Assembly: GCA_040289115.1 (NCBI GenBank)
Contig: PSKS01000036.1
Span: forward strand, 1-24,722
DNA from: JAUQQI01 sp040289115
GTDB lineage: Bacteria; Chloroflexota; Dehalococcoidia; JAUQQI01
Direction of reading: 5' to 3'
DNA: 24,722 nt
The translations under genes were made by a program, and so were the position numbers. A model generated the notes under the pieces. That model was not told the origin of the DNA and ran no database searches. It saw nothing but the letters and a program-made list of their open reading frames with translations. Positions 8,401 through 15,162 of the stretch are shown in pieces. Position 1 is the first letter of the stretch. Each line of letters starts with the position of its first letter.

Positions 8401-9103
8401 TGACGATGAACTTGCCGTTGTACCAGTCGGCGCTCTCGCAGACGTCCGTCTGGTCGCCCCAGACCTCCGGGAAAGCGTTGGGCAGGTCGGCGTACCAGTC
8501 GTAGAAGCTCATGTTAAAGCCGCCGAAGAGCTGGAGGAAGCGGGACCCGGCCGCATACGAAAGGTAAGACATGGCCGGGATGGGCGAAAAGCCGGCAACT
8601 CGGTCGGGACCCCACTTCCTGGCTGTGTAAAGGCAGGCGGCCGCAATCAGCTCCAGAACCTCATCCCAGTTGGACCGCTGGAACCCGCCCTTGCCCCGGG
8701 CCCACTGGTAGGCGCGGCGCTTCTCCTCGTTCTCAACGATCGAGGCCCAGGCCTCGACGGGGGTCGAGTGTCGGGCCCGGGCCTCACGCCAGTACTCCAG
8801 AAGACGGCCTCGGACGTACGGATACTTAACCCGGATGGGACTATAAACGTACCAGGAGGCGGATATGCCCCGCTGGCAGCCCCGGGGCTCGTAGGGCGGA
8901 AGCTTAGATTCCAGGAGCGGATAGTCGGTCTGTTGCATCTCCCAGGTGATGATGCCGTCCTTTACGTAGACGGCCCAGGAACACCCGCCGGTGCAGTTAA
9001 CCCCGTGGGTACTCCGAACCACCCGGTCGTGGTTCCATCGGTTGCGGTAAAACTCCTCCCAAACTCGCTCTTGCGGCTTGACCAGGTCCTGGATCCACCC
9101 CAT
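5456..9103 (-). CDS. narG: Respiratory nitrate reductase alpha subunit (Mo-bisMGD)
   Basis: The 1215-residue catalytic subunit reduces nitrate to nitrite at a molybdopterin centre. The N-terminal [4Fe-4S] site has the NarG-type H33-x3-C37-x3-C41 arrangement (HGVNCTGGC) and C76 (RGCQRG). The region FYDWYADLP followed by QTDVCESADWYNGKF matches the E. coli segment holding the aspartate Mo ligand. The N-terminus has no twin-arginine signal, so the enzyme should face the cytoplasm, as in Gram-negative and Bacillus NarG. The ATG at 9103 is supported by AGAGGAGGT on the coding strand with a seven-base spacer. Its stop overlaps the start of the SlyD-like gene. Length is close to E. coli NarG (about 1247). 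A 79-base gap separates it from the upstream cytochrome gene. Confidence 0.98.
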   Translation of the reverse strand: MGWIQDLVKPQERVWEEFYRNRWNHDRVVRSTHGVNCTGGCSWAVYVKDGIITWEMQQTDYPLLESKLPPYEPRGCQRGISASWYVYSPIRVKYPYVRGRLLEYWREARARHSTPVEAWASIVENEEKRRAYQWARGKGGFQRSNWDEVLELIAAACLYTARKWGPDRVAGFSPIPAMSYLSYAAGSRFLQLFGGFNMSFYDWYADLPNAFPEVWGDQTDVCESADWYNGKFIVSMGSNLNMTRTPDVHFISEARHEGAKFVVISPDFSQVAKYSDWWIPIRAGQDLPFWLAVNHVILREFYLDRQVPYFIDYVKRYTDLPFLVELVPDGNAYRMWKLVRANRLARYADVTNGDWKMVVLDARTGEPRMPKGQVGFRWDKAKGKWNLKMEDGLDDSPIDPVLTILGQHDEVVQVRFFDHGEKRWLQRGVPAKRLQLRDGSTILVTTAFDLHMAHFGLSRGLPGDYPTSYDDDMPYTPAWQEKYTGIGRNTVTRFAREFAHNAEVTQGRSMVIIGASVNHWYHNNLIYRAVINALILCGCCGRNGGGMNHYVGQEKLTLIAPWTSLAFALDWVKPPRRQQTPIWHYINSDQWRYEADFTDYDSTPAGARWAKGHSADLVVKAVRLGWMPWYPQFNRNPLEIVRDAERAGAKTDAEIVRWVVDQLKQGKLRFAVEDPDAPENWPRVWFIWRGNAIQSSAKGHEFFLRHYLGTHDNAIAPERAKNSVKVIRYREPAPRGKMDLVIDINFRMDSSALYSDIVLPTAFWYEKNDVNTTDLHSFVHPLGEAAPPAWEAMTDWDIFKSIAKKVSELAPLVFPQPVKDLVMHPLMHDTPDELAQPTVRDWVEGEAEPIPGKTMPHLRVVERDYVNLYKRFISLGPLIRQDGISGNGVHIDIERFYDELLELGKVADFPDPWRVRAVEWDGGRYPSLEDPLDAANVLLHLAPEANGEVAYHAFKEEEERTGVPLADLAEPYRGHRVTFADITRQPRRTLTSPCWTGIVNEGRAYSAWCINVERLVPWRTLTGRQTLYIDHEWYLDFGEALPTFKPKLDWRKTGDIINSRVDDKCLILNYITPHGKWNIHSTYKDNHRMLTLSRGMDPVWINDKDAERIGIKDNEWVEVYNDNGVVVTRANVSARVQPGMCLYYHAVERTIYIPKSQERGRRAGGHNSVTRTRINPVELAGGYAQFTYGFNYWGPIGIMTRDTYVCIRKLEKLEW

Positions 9104-9110
9104 TTCAAAG

Positions 9111-9119
9111 ACCTCCTCT
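9111..9119 (-). promoter_or_regulatory. Ribosome binding site for narG
   Basis: The coding strand carries AGAGGAGGT seven bases before the narG ATG, a near-ideal Shine-Dalgarno that fixes the start. The remaining intergenic bases to 9182 are AT-richer than their surroundings (for example ATTTAAATG). I see no -35/-10 pair good enough to call a separate narG promoter. Confidence 0.85.
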
Positions 9120-9182
9120 TTAGTTCACGCGCTCAAGCTCATTTAAATCTTGTCGACTTCCAACCAAATTCCAACCCCCCAT

Positions 9183-10046
9183 CTACCGGTAGCCGAGCCA
9201 GCGGCGGGCANNNNNNNNNNNNNNNNNNNNNNNNNNNNNCAGGCCGCCGGCCAGCCGGCCCCGCCAGTATACGGTGGCAACCCCGGCGAGCACGACCACC
9301 CCGACCAGCGCAACGGCGGCCAGCTGCCAGATGAGCTGGAAAGGCCGCTCGCCCACCGACGCCTGCTGGAGGAAAGCAACCACATCGGCCAGCTCCTGCG
9401 GCGTCAGGGTCTTCTCCCGCCAAACGGAGCTCATCACGGGCGTGGCCGGAGACCCGACGAAGGCGGCCACGGCCTGCGGCCCGCCATACCTGTCGATGAC
9501 GCCAGTGAGGTCCGGCCCCAGGAGGCCACCACCCAGGGCCCCAATGCCGGCAACGCTGTGGCAGGCCAGGCAGGCCGGCCCGCCGTTTTGGAAACGCTTC
9601 ACCCCAGTGAAAAGGTTCTTGCCCTGGATTGGATCGCCGGCTGGTAGCTGGATGGTGGTCGCGGCTGGAGCCGAGGCCGTCCCGGCCGTAACGGCGTCAA
9701 TGTAGCTTATGACGGCTAGCACCTGGTCCCGGGTGAGGCCGAGGTTGGGCATCGGAGTTTTATATTTATTAATAAGCTCCATGGCGATGGGGTCCCGCCG
9801 GGCGAGCATCTGGTCGGGGGCCTGGATCCACTGGATGAGCCAGTCCCGGTCCCGCCGCTGGCTAATCCCCTTGAGATCGGGACCCACCCGGTCGCCCTGG
9901 CCGATAGTATGGCAGCCGACACATTTTTGCTCAAAGAGCTGCCTGCCCTCCTCTGTTGGGGGCTGGGCGAGGGCCGAGAACGCAAGACCTGCCGCGAGGG
10001 CCACCGTGGCCGCGGCCGCTAAAGCCCGGTAAAGGTTCGTCCGCAT
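9183..10046 (-). CDS. Membrane-anchored diheme cytochrome c, NarC-like (contains assembly gap)
   Basis: The protein has a signal peptide (residues 1-27, cleavage near ALA-QPP) and two class I cytochrome c domains. Their heme sites are C42-VG-C45-H46 and C159-LA-C162-H163. Likely distal Met ligands are M99 (KTPMPNLGL) and M205 (TPVMSSVW). A C-terminal hydrophobic helix at about 238-260 would anchor it, leaving the hemes outside the membrane. The ATG at 10046 follows GGGGTGA. It lies directly upstream of narG on the same strand, as narC does in the Thermus nar cluster, so it probably donates electrons to, or anchors, the Nar complex. This is inferred from architecture and position. The 29-N gap interrupts the tail after the helix, so the last residues and their frame are uncertain. 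Confidence 0.88.
   Translation of the reverse strand: MRTNLYRALAAAATVALAAGLAFSALAQPPTEEGRQLFEQKCVGCHTIGQGDRVGPDLKGISQRRDRDWLIQWIQAPDQMLARRDPIAMELINKYKTPMPNLGLTRDQVLAVISYIDAVTAGTASAPAATTIQLPAGDPIQGKNLFTGVKRFQNGGPACLACHSVAGIGALGGGLLGPDLTGVIDRYGGPQAVAAFVGSPATPVMSSVWREKTLTPQELADVVAFLQQASVGERPFQLIWQLAAVALVGVVVLAGVATVYWRGRLAGGLXXXXXXXXXXARRWLGYR
9211..9239. other. Assembly gap (29 N)
   Basis: Twenty-nine undetermined bases lie inside the 3' end of the cytochrome c gene. The reading frame is open on both sides only if the gap length is taken literally. The true length may differ, which would change the last ten or so residues. Confidence 0.99.
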
Positions 10047-10252
10047 CGTAGCTTCACCCCAAGCAGGTTTTCAGGGAGACGCGGCCGGTATGAGGTTGTG
10101 CAGACCGCCCTGATCGCATCGCCCTTGCACCTAACCTCTTAATGGCGCCGACTTCCAGGCGGCTTCCAGAGTCCGCTGTGCCGATGGGGTTCTGGCCATT
10201 TTTGACTCAGAAGACTTCGCTAATCCGACTAGCAGTTGCAAGGACGGGTTGC

Positions 10253-10283
10253 CAGGTGGCTGCACAGGTATCGACAGGTTTCG
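10253..10283 (+). repeat. CAGGT direct repeats, including a 10-bp tandem pair
   Basis: CAGGT occurs at 10253-10257, 10265-10269 and 10275-10279. The last two are part of a 10-bp tandem pair, ACAGGTATCG (10264-10273) and ACAGGTTTCG (10274-10283), matching at 9 of 10 bases. A 10-base period is about one helical turn, so a protein could bind both copies on the same DNA face. The pair sits one base before the dyad at 10285. Confidence 0.7.
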
Positions 10284-10284
10284 C

Positions 10285-10307
10285 CCGGATGCGCTCGGCG
10301 CATCCGG
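10285..10307. promoter_or_regulatory. Perfect inverted repeat, 10-bp arms with 3-base centre
   Basis: The left arm CCGGATGCGC (10285-10294) and right arm GCGCATCCGG (10298-10307) are exact reverse complements around TCG. No T-tract follows on either strand, so it is not an ordinary intrinsic terminator. It could be an operator for a dimeric regulator or a stable hairpin in a leader RNA of the nar transcript. The direct repeats immediately next to it favour an operator, but this is inferred. Confidence 0.65.
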
Positions 10308-10398
10308 CTCAGCAGGGGATTGGGGCGGGACTACGGGCACCGCCGCGGCCGCACCTAACCGCGGGCCTAAGGGTCCCCCCCACTGTCCACCGTCGCCT

Positions 10399-10404
10399 TA
10401 TAAT
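10399..10404 (+). promoter_or_regulatory. Putative -10 box for the acylase gene
   Basis: A perfect TATAAT lies 18 bases before the acylase ATG, predicting a leader of only about 12 bases. No TTGACA-like element sits 16-18 bases upstream, where the sequence is a run of C. There is also no extended -10 TG. The promoter is therefore either weak, activator-dependent, or a chance match. Confidence 0.45.
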
Positions 10405-10422
10405 TCCAAAGGCCGGACGGTA

Positions 10423-12636
10423 ATGGCGGGCGTCGAGCTCACCTTCGATTCGTACGGAGTCCCTGAAGTCTTTGCCCCCGACCCCGAGGGCCTGGCCTTC
10501 GGCCTGGGCTATGCCCACGCCCGAGACCGCCTCTTTCAGCTGGAGATTCACCGGCTGGCGGCCGCCGGCCGGCTCGCCGAACTCCTCGGCCCGCCGGCCC
10601 TCGAGGCCGACCGCTTGCTCCGACGCCTGGGTCTCGTCCGGCGGGCGTGGGCTGACTGGGAGGGGCAGTCGGCAGACGCCGCCCGGCTGCTGCGGGCCTA
10701 CGCCGCCGGGGTAAATGCCCGGCTGGAGCAGGCCGGGCGGGCCGCGCCGGAATTTTACCTGCTCAACCACGAGCCTGTCCCCTGGCATCCCGTCGATAGC
10801 CTCGCCGTCGGCAGGCTCATCGGGTGGATGCTCAGCGTAAACTGGGAGACCGAGCTTGCCCGCCTCGAGCTGGCCCGGCGGCTGGGCCCAGCCAGGCCGC
10901 CCGAGCTGGAACCCCTGACGCCCCCCGAGGCCTACACGTATGCCCCCGGCCGGGGCCCGGACCCGGCGACGGTGCGCCGCCGGCTGCTGCGGGCCTACGC
11001 CACCCTCGGGGCCCTTCTGCCGGTGGGCGCGGCCAGCAACGCCTGGGCGGTTTCGGGCGGCCGCTCCGCGTCCGGAAAGCCCCTCCTCGCCGCCGACCCG
11101 CACCTTCGGCCCCAGATTCCCTGCCTCTGGTACCTTGCCCGGCTGCGAACCCCGGAACTTTGGACCGCCGGGGCCACCGTCCCCGGCCTCTTCGGGGTCA
11201 TCATCGGTCGGAATCGCCGCCTGACTTGGGGTGTAACGGTGGCCTTCGCCGACACCCAGGACCTCTTCGTCGAGGAGGTCCGGCCCGGGCCCGAGGGGCA
11301 GATGCTGGCCCGAACGACCGACGGCTGGGAGCCCATAAGCTCTCGGGCAGAGGCCTTCCGGGCCGGCTCAATCCGGCGGCAGGAGGTCTGCTGGGAGACC
11401 CGGCGGGGACCGGTGGTCGTGGAAGGCGGCCCGTACTGGTTAAGCCTGGCCGCCTCGGCCCTCCGGGCACCGGTGGACGGCGGAATCCTTTACCGCCTCC
11501 TGGTGTCTGGAAATTGCGCCGACCTGGGCGCGGTGCTCAGGGACTGGACCCTTCCGGCCCTCAACTTTGTCGCCGCCGACGCCGACGGTAACATCGCCCA
11601 CTTTCTCGCCGGCCGGGTCCCGGTCCGCAAGGGCTTGGGCGGGGCGGTCCCCGCCCCCGCCTGGGACCCCGAAGCCCCCTGGGACCGGTGGGTCGACCCC
11701 GACCGGCTTCCCCGGCTCGTCAACCCGGCCGCCGGCTTCGTCTTCAGCGCCAACGAGTACCCCGTTCTGGCCGAAGGCGGCGAATACCTTGGGACCGACT
11801 GGCCCGACCCCTACCGGGCCGCCCGCATTCACGCCCTCCTGGCCGGGCGGCCGCGGCATTCGGCCGAAGACTTTAAGGCCTACCAGCAGGACGTCACCTC
11901 CGAGCCCTTGCGGCGACTGCGGGACTACCTCCTCCAAGTCGCCCTCCCCCTGCCCCAGCCCCTCCGGGACCTTCTGGCCGGGTGGGATGGGGCCATCCGG
12001 GCCGACTCGGCCGCGGCCGGGTTCCTCGAGGTCTTCCGGGTCGAGCTGGCCCGGGCCTACTTTGAGGCGGCCGGCCTGGACGGGGCGGCCGTTGACATTC
12101 TCCTCGGGCAGGGTGTCCACCCCCTGGCCCCGGTAAGCGGCTTTGCCGGCCGTCTCACCGGCCTGGTAATGGCCGGTCTTGATCGGGGGGAGTTCGACAG
12201 CCTCCTGGCGAAGGCCCTCGACCGGACCCAGGCCTTCTGGACCGGGCGGGCCGGACCCAACCCGGCCGACTGGGGGTGGGGCCGGGTCCACCGGCTCAGG
12301 TTCTTCCACCCCTTTGGAACCCTGCCCGGCCTCGGGCGGCTCTGGCGGGGGCCACGGGCCCCCCTCTGGGGTGACTTCGACACCGTGGCCCAGGCCTCCT
12401 TTTTGCCCCCGGCTGCCTTCGACGCCCCTGGCTGGGTGACCACCTACCGGCAGGTGGTCGATCTGGCCGTCCCCGACGACGGCTACTGGGTCCTGAACAC
12501 CGGCCAGTCGGGCAACCCCTTCAGCCCCCACTACCGGGACCAGTTCGGGGTCTGGTATCGTGGTGGGTACCTGCGGATGGCCCCCGGCCGGGCGGTCAGG
12601 CGGGTTCGGCTCCGGTTTCCGGTCGGGCCAGCTTGA
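10423..12636 (+). CDS. Penicillin acylase family Ntn hydrolase, apparently cytoplasmic
   Basis: The 737-residue protein has the full penicillin/AHL acylase layout. An alpha region (1-204) contains the family start VELTFDSYGVPEVFAPD and the GYAHARDRLFQLEIHR motif. A self-cleavage site precedes S205 in GAASNAWAVSGG. Taking S205 as beta-Ser1, His falls at beta-23 (DPH, H227), as in the family. A later segment, FVFSANEYPV, matches the conserved Asn region. Precursors normally cleave to free Ser1 and hydrolyse amide bonds of acylated substrates such as penicillins, N-acyl-homoserine lactones or acyl peptides. The substrate here is unknown. I start at the ATG at 10423, where homology begins. The open frame runs 58 codons further upstream to a TTG, but that part is low-complexity and not signal-like. 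No signal peptide or anchor is visible, which is unusual for this mostly exported family. The 3' end overlaps the convergent DUF72 gene by 41 bases. Confidence 0.9.
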   Translation: MAGVELTFDSYGVPEVFAPDPEGLAFGLGYAHARDRLFQLEIHRLAAAGRLAELLGPPALEADRLLRRLGLVRRAWADWEGQSADAARLLRAYAAGVNARLEQAGRAAPEFYLLNHEPVPWHPVDSLAVGRLIGWMLSVNWETELARLELARRLGPARPPELEPLTPPEAYTYAPGRGPDPATVRRRLLRAYATLGALLPVGAASNAWAVSGGRSASGKPLLAADPHLRPQIPCLWYLARLRTPELWTAGATVPGLFGVIIGRNRRLTWGVTVAFADTQDLFVEEVRPGPEGQMLARTTDGWEPISSRAEAFRAGSIRRQEVCWETRRGPVVVEGGPYWLSLAASALRAPVDGGILYRLLVSGNCADLGAVLRDWTLPALNFVAADADGNIAHFLAGRVPVRKGLGGAVPAPAWDPEAPWDRWVDPDRLPRLVNPAAGFVFSANEYPVLAEGGEYLGTDWPDPYRAARIHALLAGRPRHSAEDFKAYQQDVTSEPLRRLRDYLLQVALPLPQPLRDLLAGWDGAIRADSAAAGFLEVFRVELARAYFEAAGLDGAAVDILLGQGVHPLAPVSGFAGRLTGLVMAGLDRGEFDSLLAKALDRTQAFWTGRAGPNPADWGWGRVHRLRFFHPFGTLPGLGRLWRGPRAPLWGDFDTVAQASFLPPAAFDAPGWVTTYRQVVDLAVPDDGYWVLNTGQSGNPFSPHYRDQFGVWYRGGYLRMAPGRAVRRVRLRFPVGPA

Positions 12637-13366
12637 GACCCCGGGCCTTCAAATGGGCCATCAGCCGCCGGGCGTCGGCCACGGCGTGGCCCCCAACATC
12701 GTTGTTGAAATAAACCAGGCCCACCTCCGCCTCCCGGCTTAATCGGGCCAACTCTGAGGCCCACCTTTCCAGCTGCTCGTCGGTGTAGGTTCCCGAGTAG
12801 GGCCGGGGCTGGCCGTGAAGCCGCAGATAGATGAGCCCCCCGGTCACCACCGCCGGACAGTCCAGGCCGGCCAGGTCGGTGATGCAGAAGGCCGCCCCAG
12901 CAGCTCCAAGGATTTCATAGGTTTCGGGAACGAACCAGCTCCGGTGGCGGAACTCGAAGGCCGGCTTCGGCCTGGGCGGAATCCGTTTAAGAAAATCCGC
13001 CAGTAGGCCCAGGTCCGCCCGCAAGCTCGGGGGCAGCTGGTAGAGGACGGCCGCCGCCTTTGGTGTGAGGGGCTCCAGGTGCCGGTAAAAGGTTTCCACC
13101 GCCTCGGCCACATCCTGGAGCCGCCGGTAGTGGGTGATAAGGCGGCTGGCCTTGACGCTGAAGACGAACCCGGGCGGGGTTCCGGCCGCCCAGGCGGCAA
13201 AGGTCTCGGGCTTGGGTAGCCGGTAGAATGTGGCGTTGACCTCGGCGGTGGGGAAAAACCGACAGAAGTAGGCCAGCCACTCCCGAGGGGAAAGCTCCGG
13301 CGGGTAGAAGATACCCTGCCAGTGGCGGTAGTGCCAACCGGAGGTTCCGATGTAAAAGTTGGTCAC
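12596..13366 (-). CDS. DUF72 (YecE-like) family protein
   Basis: This 256-residue protein of the DUF72 family has a TIM-barrel-like fold. Family hallmarks are visible: the N-terminal YIGTSGWHYRHWQGIFYP, then VNATFYRLP, the central FEFRHRSWF, and near the end VYFNNDVGGHAVADAR. The biochemical role of DUF72 proteins is not established. The start is a GTG at 13366, six bases after the kinase stop, with TTAGGA spanning that stop as a possible weak ribosome site. It is probably co-transcribed with the kinase. Its last 41 bases are antisense to the 3' end of the acylase gene. Confidence 0.92.
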   Translation of the reverse strand: MTNFYIGTSGWHYRHWQGIFYPPELSPREWLAYFCRFFPTAEVNATFYRLPKPETFAAWAAGTPPGFVFSVKASRLITHYRRLQDVAEAVETFYRHLEPLTPKAAAVLYQLPPSLRADLGLLADFLKRIPPRPKPAFEFRHRSWFVPETYEILGAAGAAFCITDLAGLDCPAVVTGGLIYLRLHGQPRPYSGTYTDEQLERWASELARLSREAEVGLVYFNNDVGGHAVADARRLMAHLKARGLKLARPETGAEPA

Positions 13367-13372
13367 AGGGTC

Positions 13373-15100
13373 CTAATCTTTGCGGACGGCGACCTTCACC
13401 TCGGTGCCCAGGTTGACTTCCCGGCCGGCCGGTGGGTCGGTGCTCAGAACGCACCCCACGCAGACCCGGTTGAGCACCTCCGGCGGGATGTTATCGGCCC
13501 GGCCCTGCTCGGTGGGCGGCCACTTTATCTTGAGGCCGGCCTCCTCAAGGCGGCGCATCGCGTCGGCCAGCCGCTCCCCTACCACGTTGGGCACCTGCAC
13601 CTTCGGTAGGCCCCGGCTTACCACCAGGGTCACCCTGGTCCCTGGCAGAACCCGGGTTCCCGGCGCCGGGTCCTGCCGCATCACCACCCCGGCCGGCGTC
13701 TGCAGAGCAAACTCCTCCCGCTTTTCCACCTCAAGGCCGAGCTTTTCCAGGATTTGCTCGGCCTCGTCGTAGGCCCACTCCACCACCCGGGGCACCACTA
13801 CCAGCTCCGGTCCCAGGCTCACCGTCACCGCGACGGTGGTGCCCGGGGCGACGCTTGTGCCGGCTTCCGGTTGCTGGCGGATGATACGCCCCTCCGGTAC
13901 GGTGTTACTGTGGGCCTGGCCGGCCAGCTGAAGCTTTAAGTCCCGGCCCTCAAGCCTTACCCGGGCATCCTCCGGGGTCATACCCACTACACTGGGTACC
14001 GTTACCAGCGCCGGGGGCCGGGTGGTCGGCTCGGGGGTCGGGGCCGGGGCCGAGTCGGTGGTAGCAGCTGGGACAGCCGGTACTCCCTTGAGCATCACAA
14101 AGAGGCCAGCGGCCACCAGCAGGGCGGCCAGGGCCAACAGAAAGACGATGATAAAGGGCATCAGTCCGATCCGGCGGCGAGGGGGGACCACGGTGCGGGA
14201 CCGGTAGCCCACTGCGGACCCGGCGGGGCGACGGCCGGTGCTGATCCGGGCAGTGGGAACCTGATCCAGCCGGCCGATGGCTTCCAGGGTCGTAACCACT
14301 TCCCCGGCCCGCTGGGGCCGCTCGGCCGGGTTCTTGGCCAGCAGCTGGAGCACCAGCCGGTCCAGGGACGGCGGAACTTGGGGGTTAAACTTGGATGGGG
14401 GCGGCGGGCTGGCCGAAAGGTGTTTAAAGGCCACCTCGGCCGGGCTCTCCCCGGCAAAGGGGGTCTGGCCCGTAAGCATCTCGAAGAGCACGACCCCCAG
14501 GGAATAAAGGTCGGCGGCCGGGGTGACCCGCTCCCCCCGGACCACCTCCGGGGCCACGTACTGGGGGGTGCCGAAAACCTCCTGGGTCAGGGTCAGGCTG
14601 GTGGCCGAAAGGACCTTCGCCAGGCCGAAATCTCCCAGCTTTGCTTTCCAGCGCCCCCCCTCGGCCTTGAGCAAGATGTTGTGGGGTTTGACGTCTCGGT
14701 GGATGAGGCCCCGGGCGTGGGCATAGGCCAGGGCCGAGGCGATCTGGGCCCCAAGCTCGCAGGCCAGGGGCGTCGGCAGCGGCCCCCGCTCCCGAATGAG
14801 GCTTGCCAGGGTGGGACCCTCCACCCACTCCATTACCAGGAAGGGCCGACCACCCCACTCCCCAAGGTCGTAAACCCCGACGATGTGGGGGTGGTCCAGC
14901 CGGGCGGCCGCTTGGGCCTCCCGGACGAACCGCTCCCGCAGCACCCGGTCCTGGGCCAGGGCCTGCCGGAGAACCTTCACCGCCACCGGCCGGTCGAGCA
15001 GTTCGTCGTGGGCCAGGTAGACCTCGGCCATGCCGCCCTCGCCGACCCGGCGTTCCAACCGGTACCGGCCCGCGATGACCGTCGTGGCCCGCTCCCACAT
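13373..15100 (-). CDS. PASTA-domain Ser/Thr protein kinase (PrkC/PknB type)
   Basis: The 575-residue membrane kinase has a cytoplasmic Hanks-type kinase domain at about 12-275. It has the glycine loop GEGGMAEV, VAVK with K42, HRDVKPHN with catalytic D136, DFG at 157-159 and APE at 183-185. A Thr/Arg-rich juxtamembrane stretch follows, then one membrane helix (about 312-336), a Pro/Thr linker and three extracellular PASTA repeats (about 366-430, 434-496 and 500-573). PASTA kinases sense peptidoglycan fragments or lipid II and control growth and cell-wall synthesis. The third repeat is unusual: it carries an insertion with C547-V-G-C550. No PP2C phosphatase gene is adjacent, although one often accompanies prkC. 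The ATG at 15100 is separated from the divergent glcD start by 62 bases. DUF72 follows in the same direction. Confidence 0.96.
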   Translation of the reverse strand: MWERATTVIAGRYRLERRVGEGGMAEVYLAHDELLDRPVAVKVLRQALAQDRVLRERFVREAQAAARLDHPHIVGVYDLGEWGGRPFLVMEWVEGPTLASLIRERGPLPTPLACELGAQIASALAYAHARGLIHRDVKPHNILLKAEGGRWKAKLGDFGLAKVLSATSLTLTQEVFGTPQYVAPEVVRGERVTPAADLYSLGVVLFEMLTGQTPFAGESPAEVAFKHLSASPPPPSKFNPQVPPSLDRLVLQLLAKNPAERPQRAGEVVTTLEAIGRLDQVPTARISTGRRPAGSAVGYRSRTVVPPRRRIGLMPFIIVFLLALAALLVAAGLFVMLKGVPAVPAATTDSAPAPTPEPTTRPPALVTVPSVVGMTPEDARVRLEGRDLKLQLAGQAHSNTVPEGRIIRQQPEAGTSVAPGTTVAVTVSLGPELVVVPRVVEWAYDEAEQILEKLGLEVEKREEFALQTPAGVVMRQDPAPGTRVLPGTRVTLVVSRGLPKVQVPNVVGERLADAMRRLEEAGLKIKWPPTEQGRADNIPPEVLNRVCVGCVLSTDPPAGREVNLGTEVKVAVRKD

Positions 15101-15113
15101 ACCGTCTGTTAAT

Positions 15114-15143
15114 TTTACCCCTTTCGGCTGGCCGGGGTATAAT
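15114..15143 (+). promoter_or_regulatory. Predicted sigma-70-type promoter for glcDEF
   Basis: TTTACC (15114-15119) and TATAAT (15138-15143) are separated by 18 bases, placing the transcript start near 15150 with a leader of about 13 bases before the glcD ATG. The -35 overlaps the AT-rich sequence just upstream of the divergent kinase start (TAAAAT on the minus strand). The two genes share one compact control region, and a protein bound there could affect both. Confidence 0.65.
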
Positions 15144-15162
15144 CCTGCGGTAGAGTCCGGCC

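Larger units (their letters stand above)
10047..10422. other. Divergent intergenic region between nar cluster and acylase gene
   Basis: This 376-base stretch separates the minus-strand cytochrome/nar genes from the plus-strand acylase. It is the longest gene-free part of the window and should hold promoters for both directions. It contains CAGGT-type direct repeats, a perfect dyad and a TATAAT box near the acylase start, each listed separately. I found no tRNA, no U-tract terminator, no recognisable riboswitch core, no FNR-like TTGAT-N4-ATCAA box and no convincing sigma-70 promoter for the nar direction. Confidence 0.8.

Noticed and set aside
9104..9182. Separate narG promoter (TTGGTT ... TAAATG)
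   Set aside because: The match is weak and the gap is short. Co-transcription with the cytochrome gene is simpler.
5606..9334. Long open frames on the plus strand opposite narG (340 and 495 codons)
   Set aside because: They are antisense to a clear narG, have Pro/Gly/Val-rich shadow composition with no domain, and reflect high-GC codon bias. The longer one also runs through the N gap.
10202..10226. Plus-strand promoter TTGACT ... TAATCC
   Set aside because: The spacing is only 13 bases, too short for a sigma-70 promoter.
10249..10422. N-terminal extension of the acylase from a TTG
   Set aside because: The 58 extra residues are low-complexity, not signal-like, and would run through the dyad and the TATAAT box. 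Family homology starts at the ATG at 10423.
10047..10422. Riboswitch (cobalamin, TPP, Moco, T-box) or tRNA in the long intergenic region
   Set aside because: Both strands were compared by eye with core motifs and no convincing match was found. A covariance-model search would be decisive.
11440..12531. 363-codon minus-strand frame opposite the acylase
   Set aside because: Gly/Pro/Glu-rich shadow of the acylase coding strand, without a plausible fold or ribosome site.
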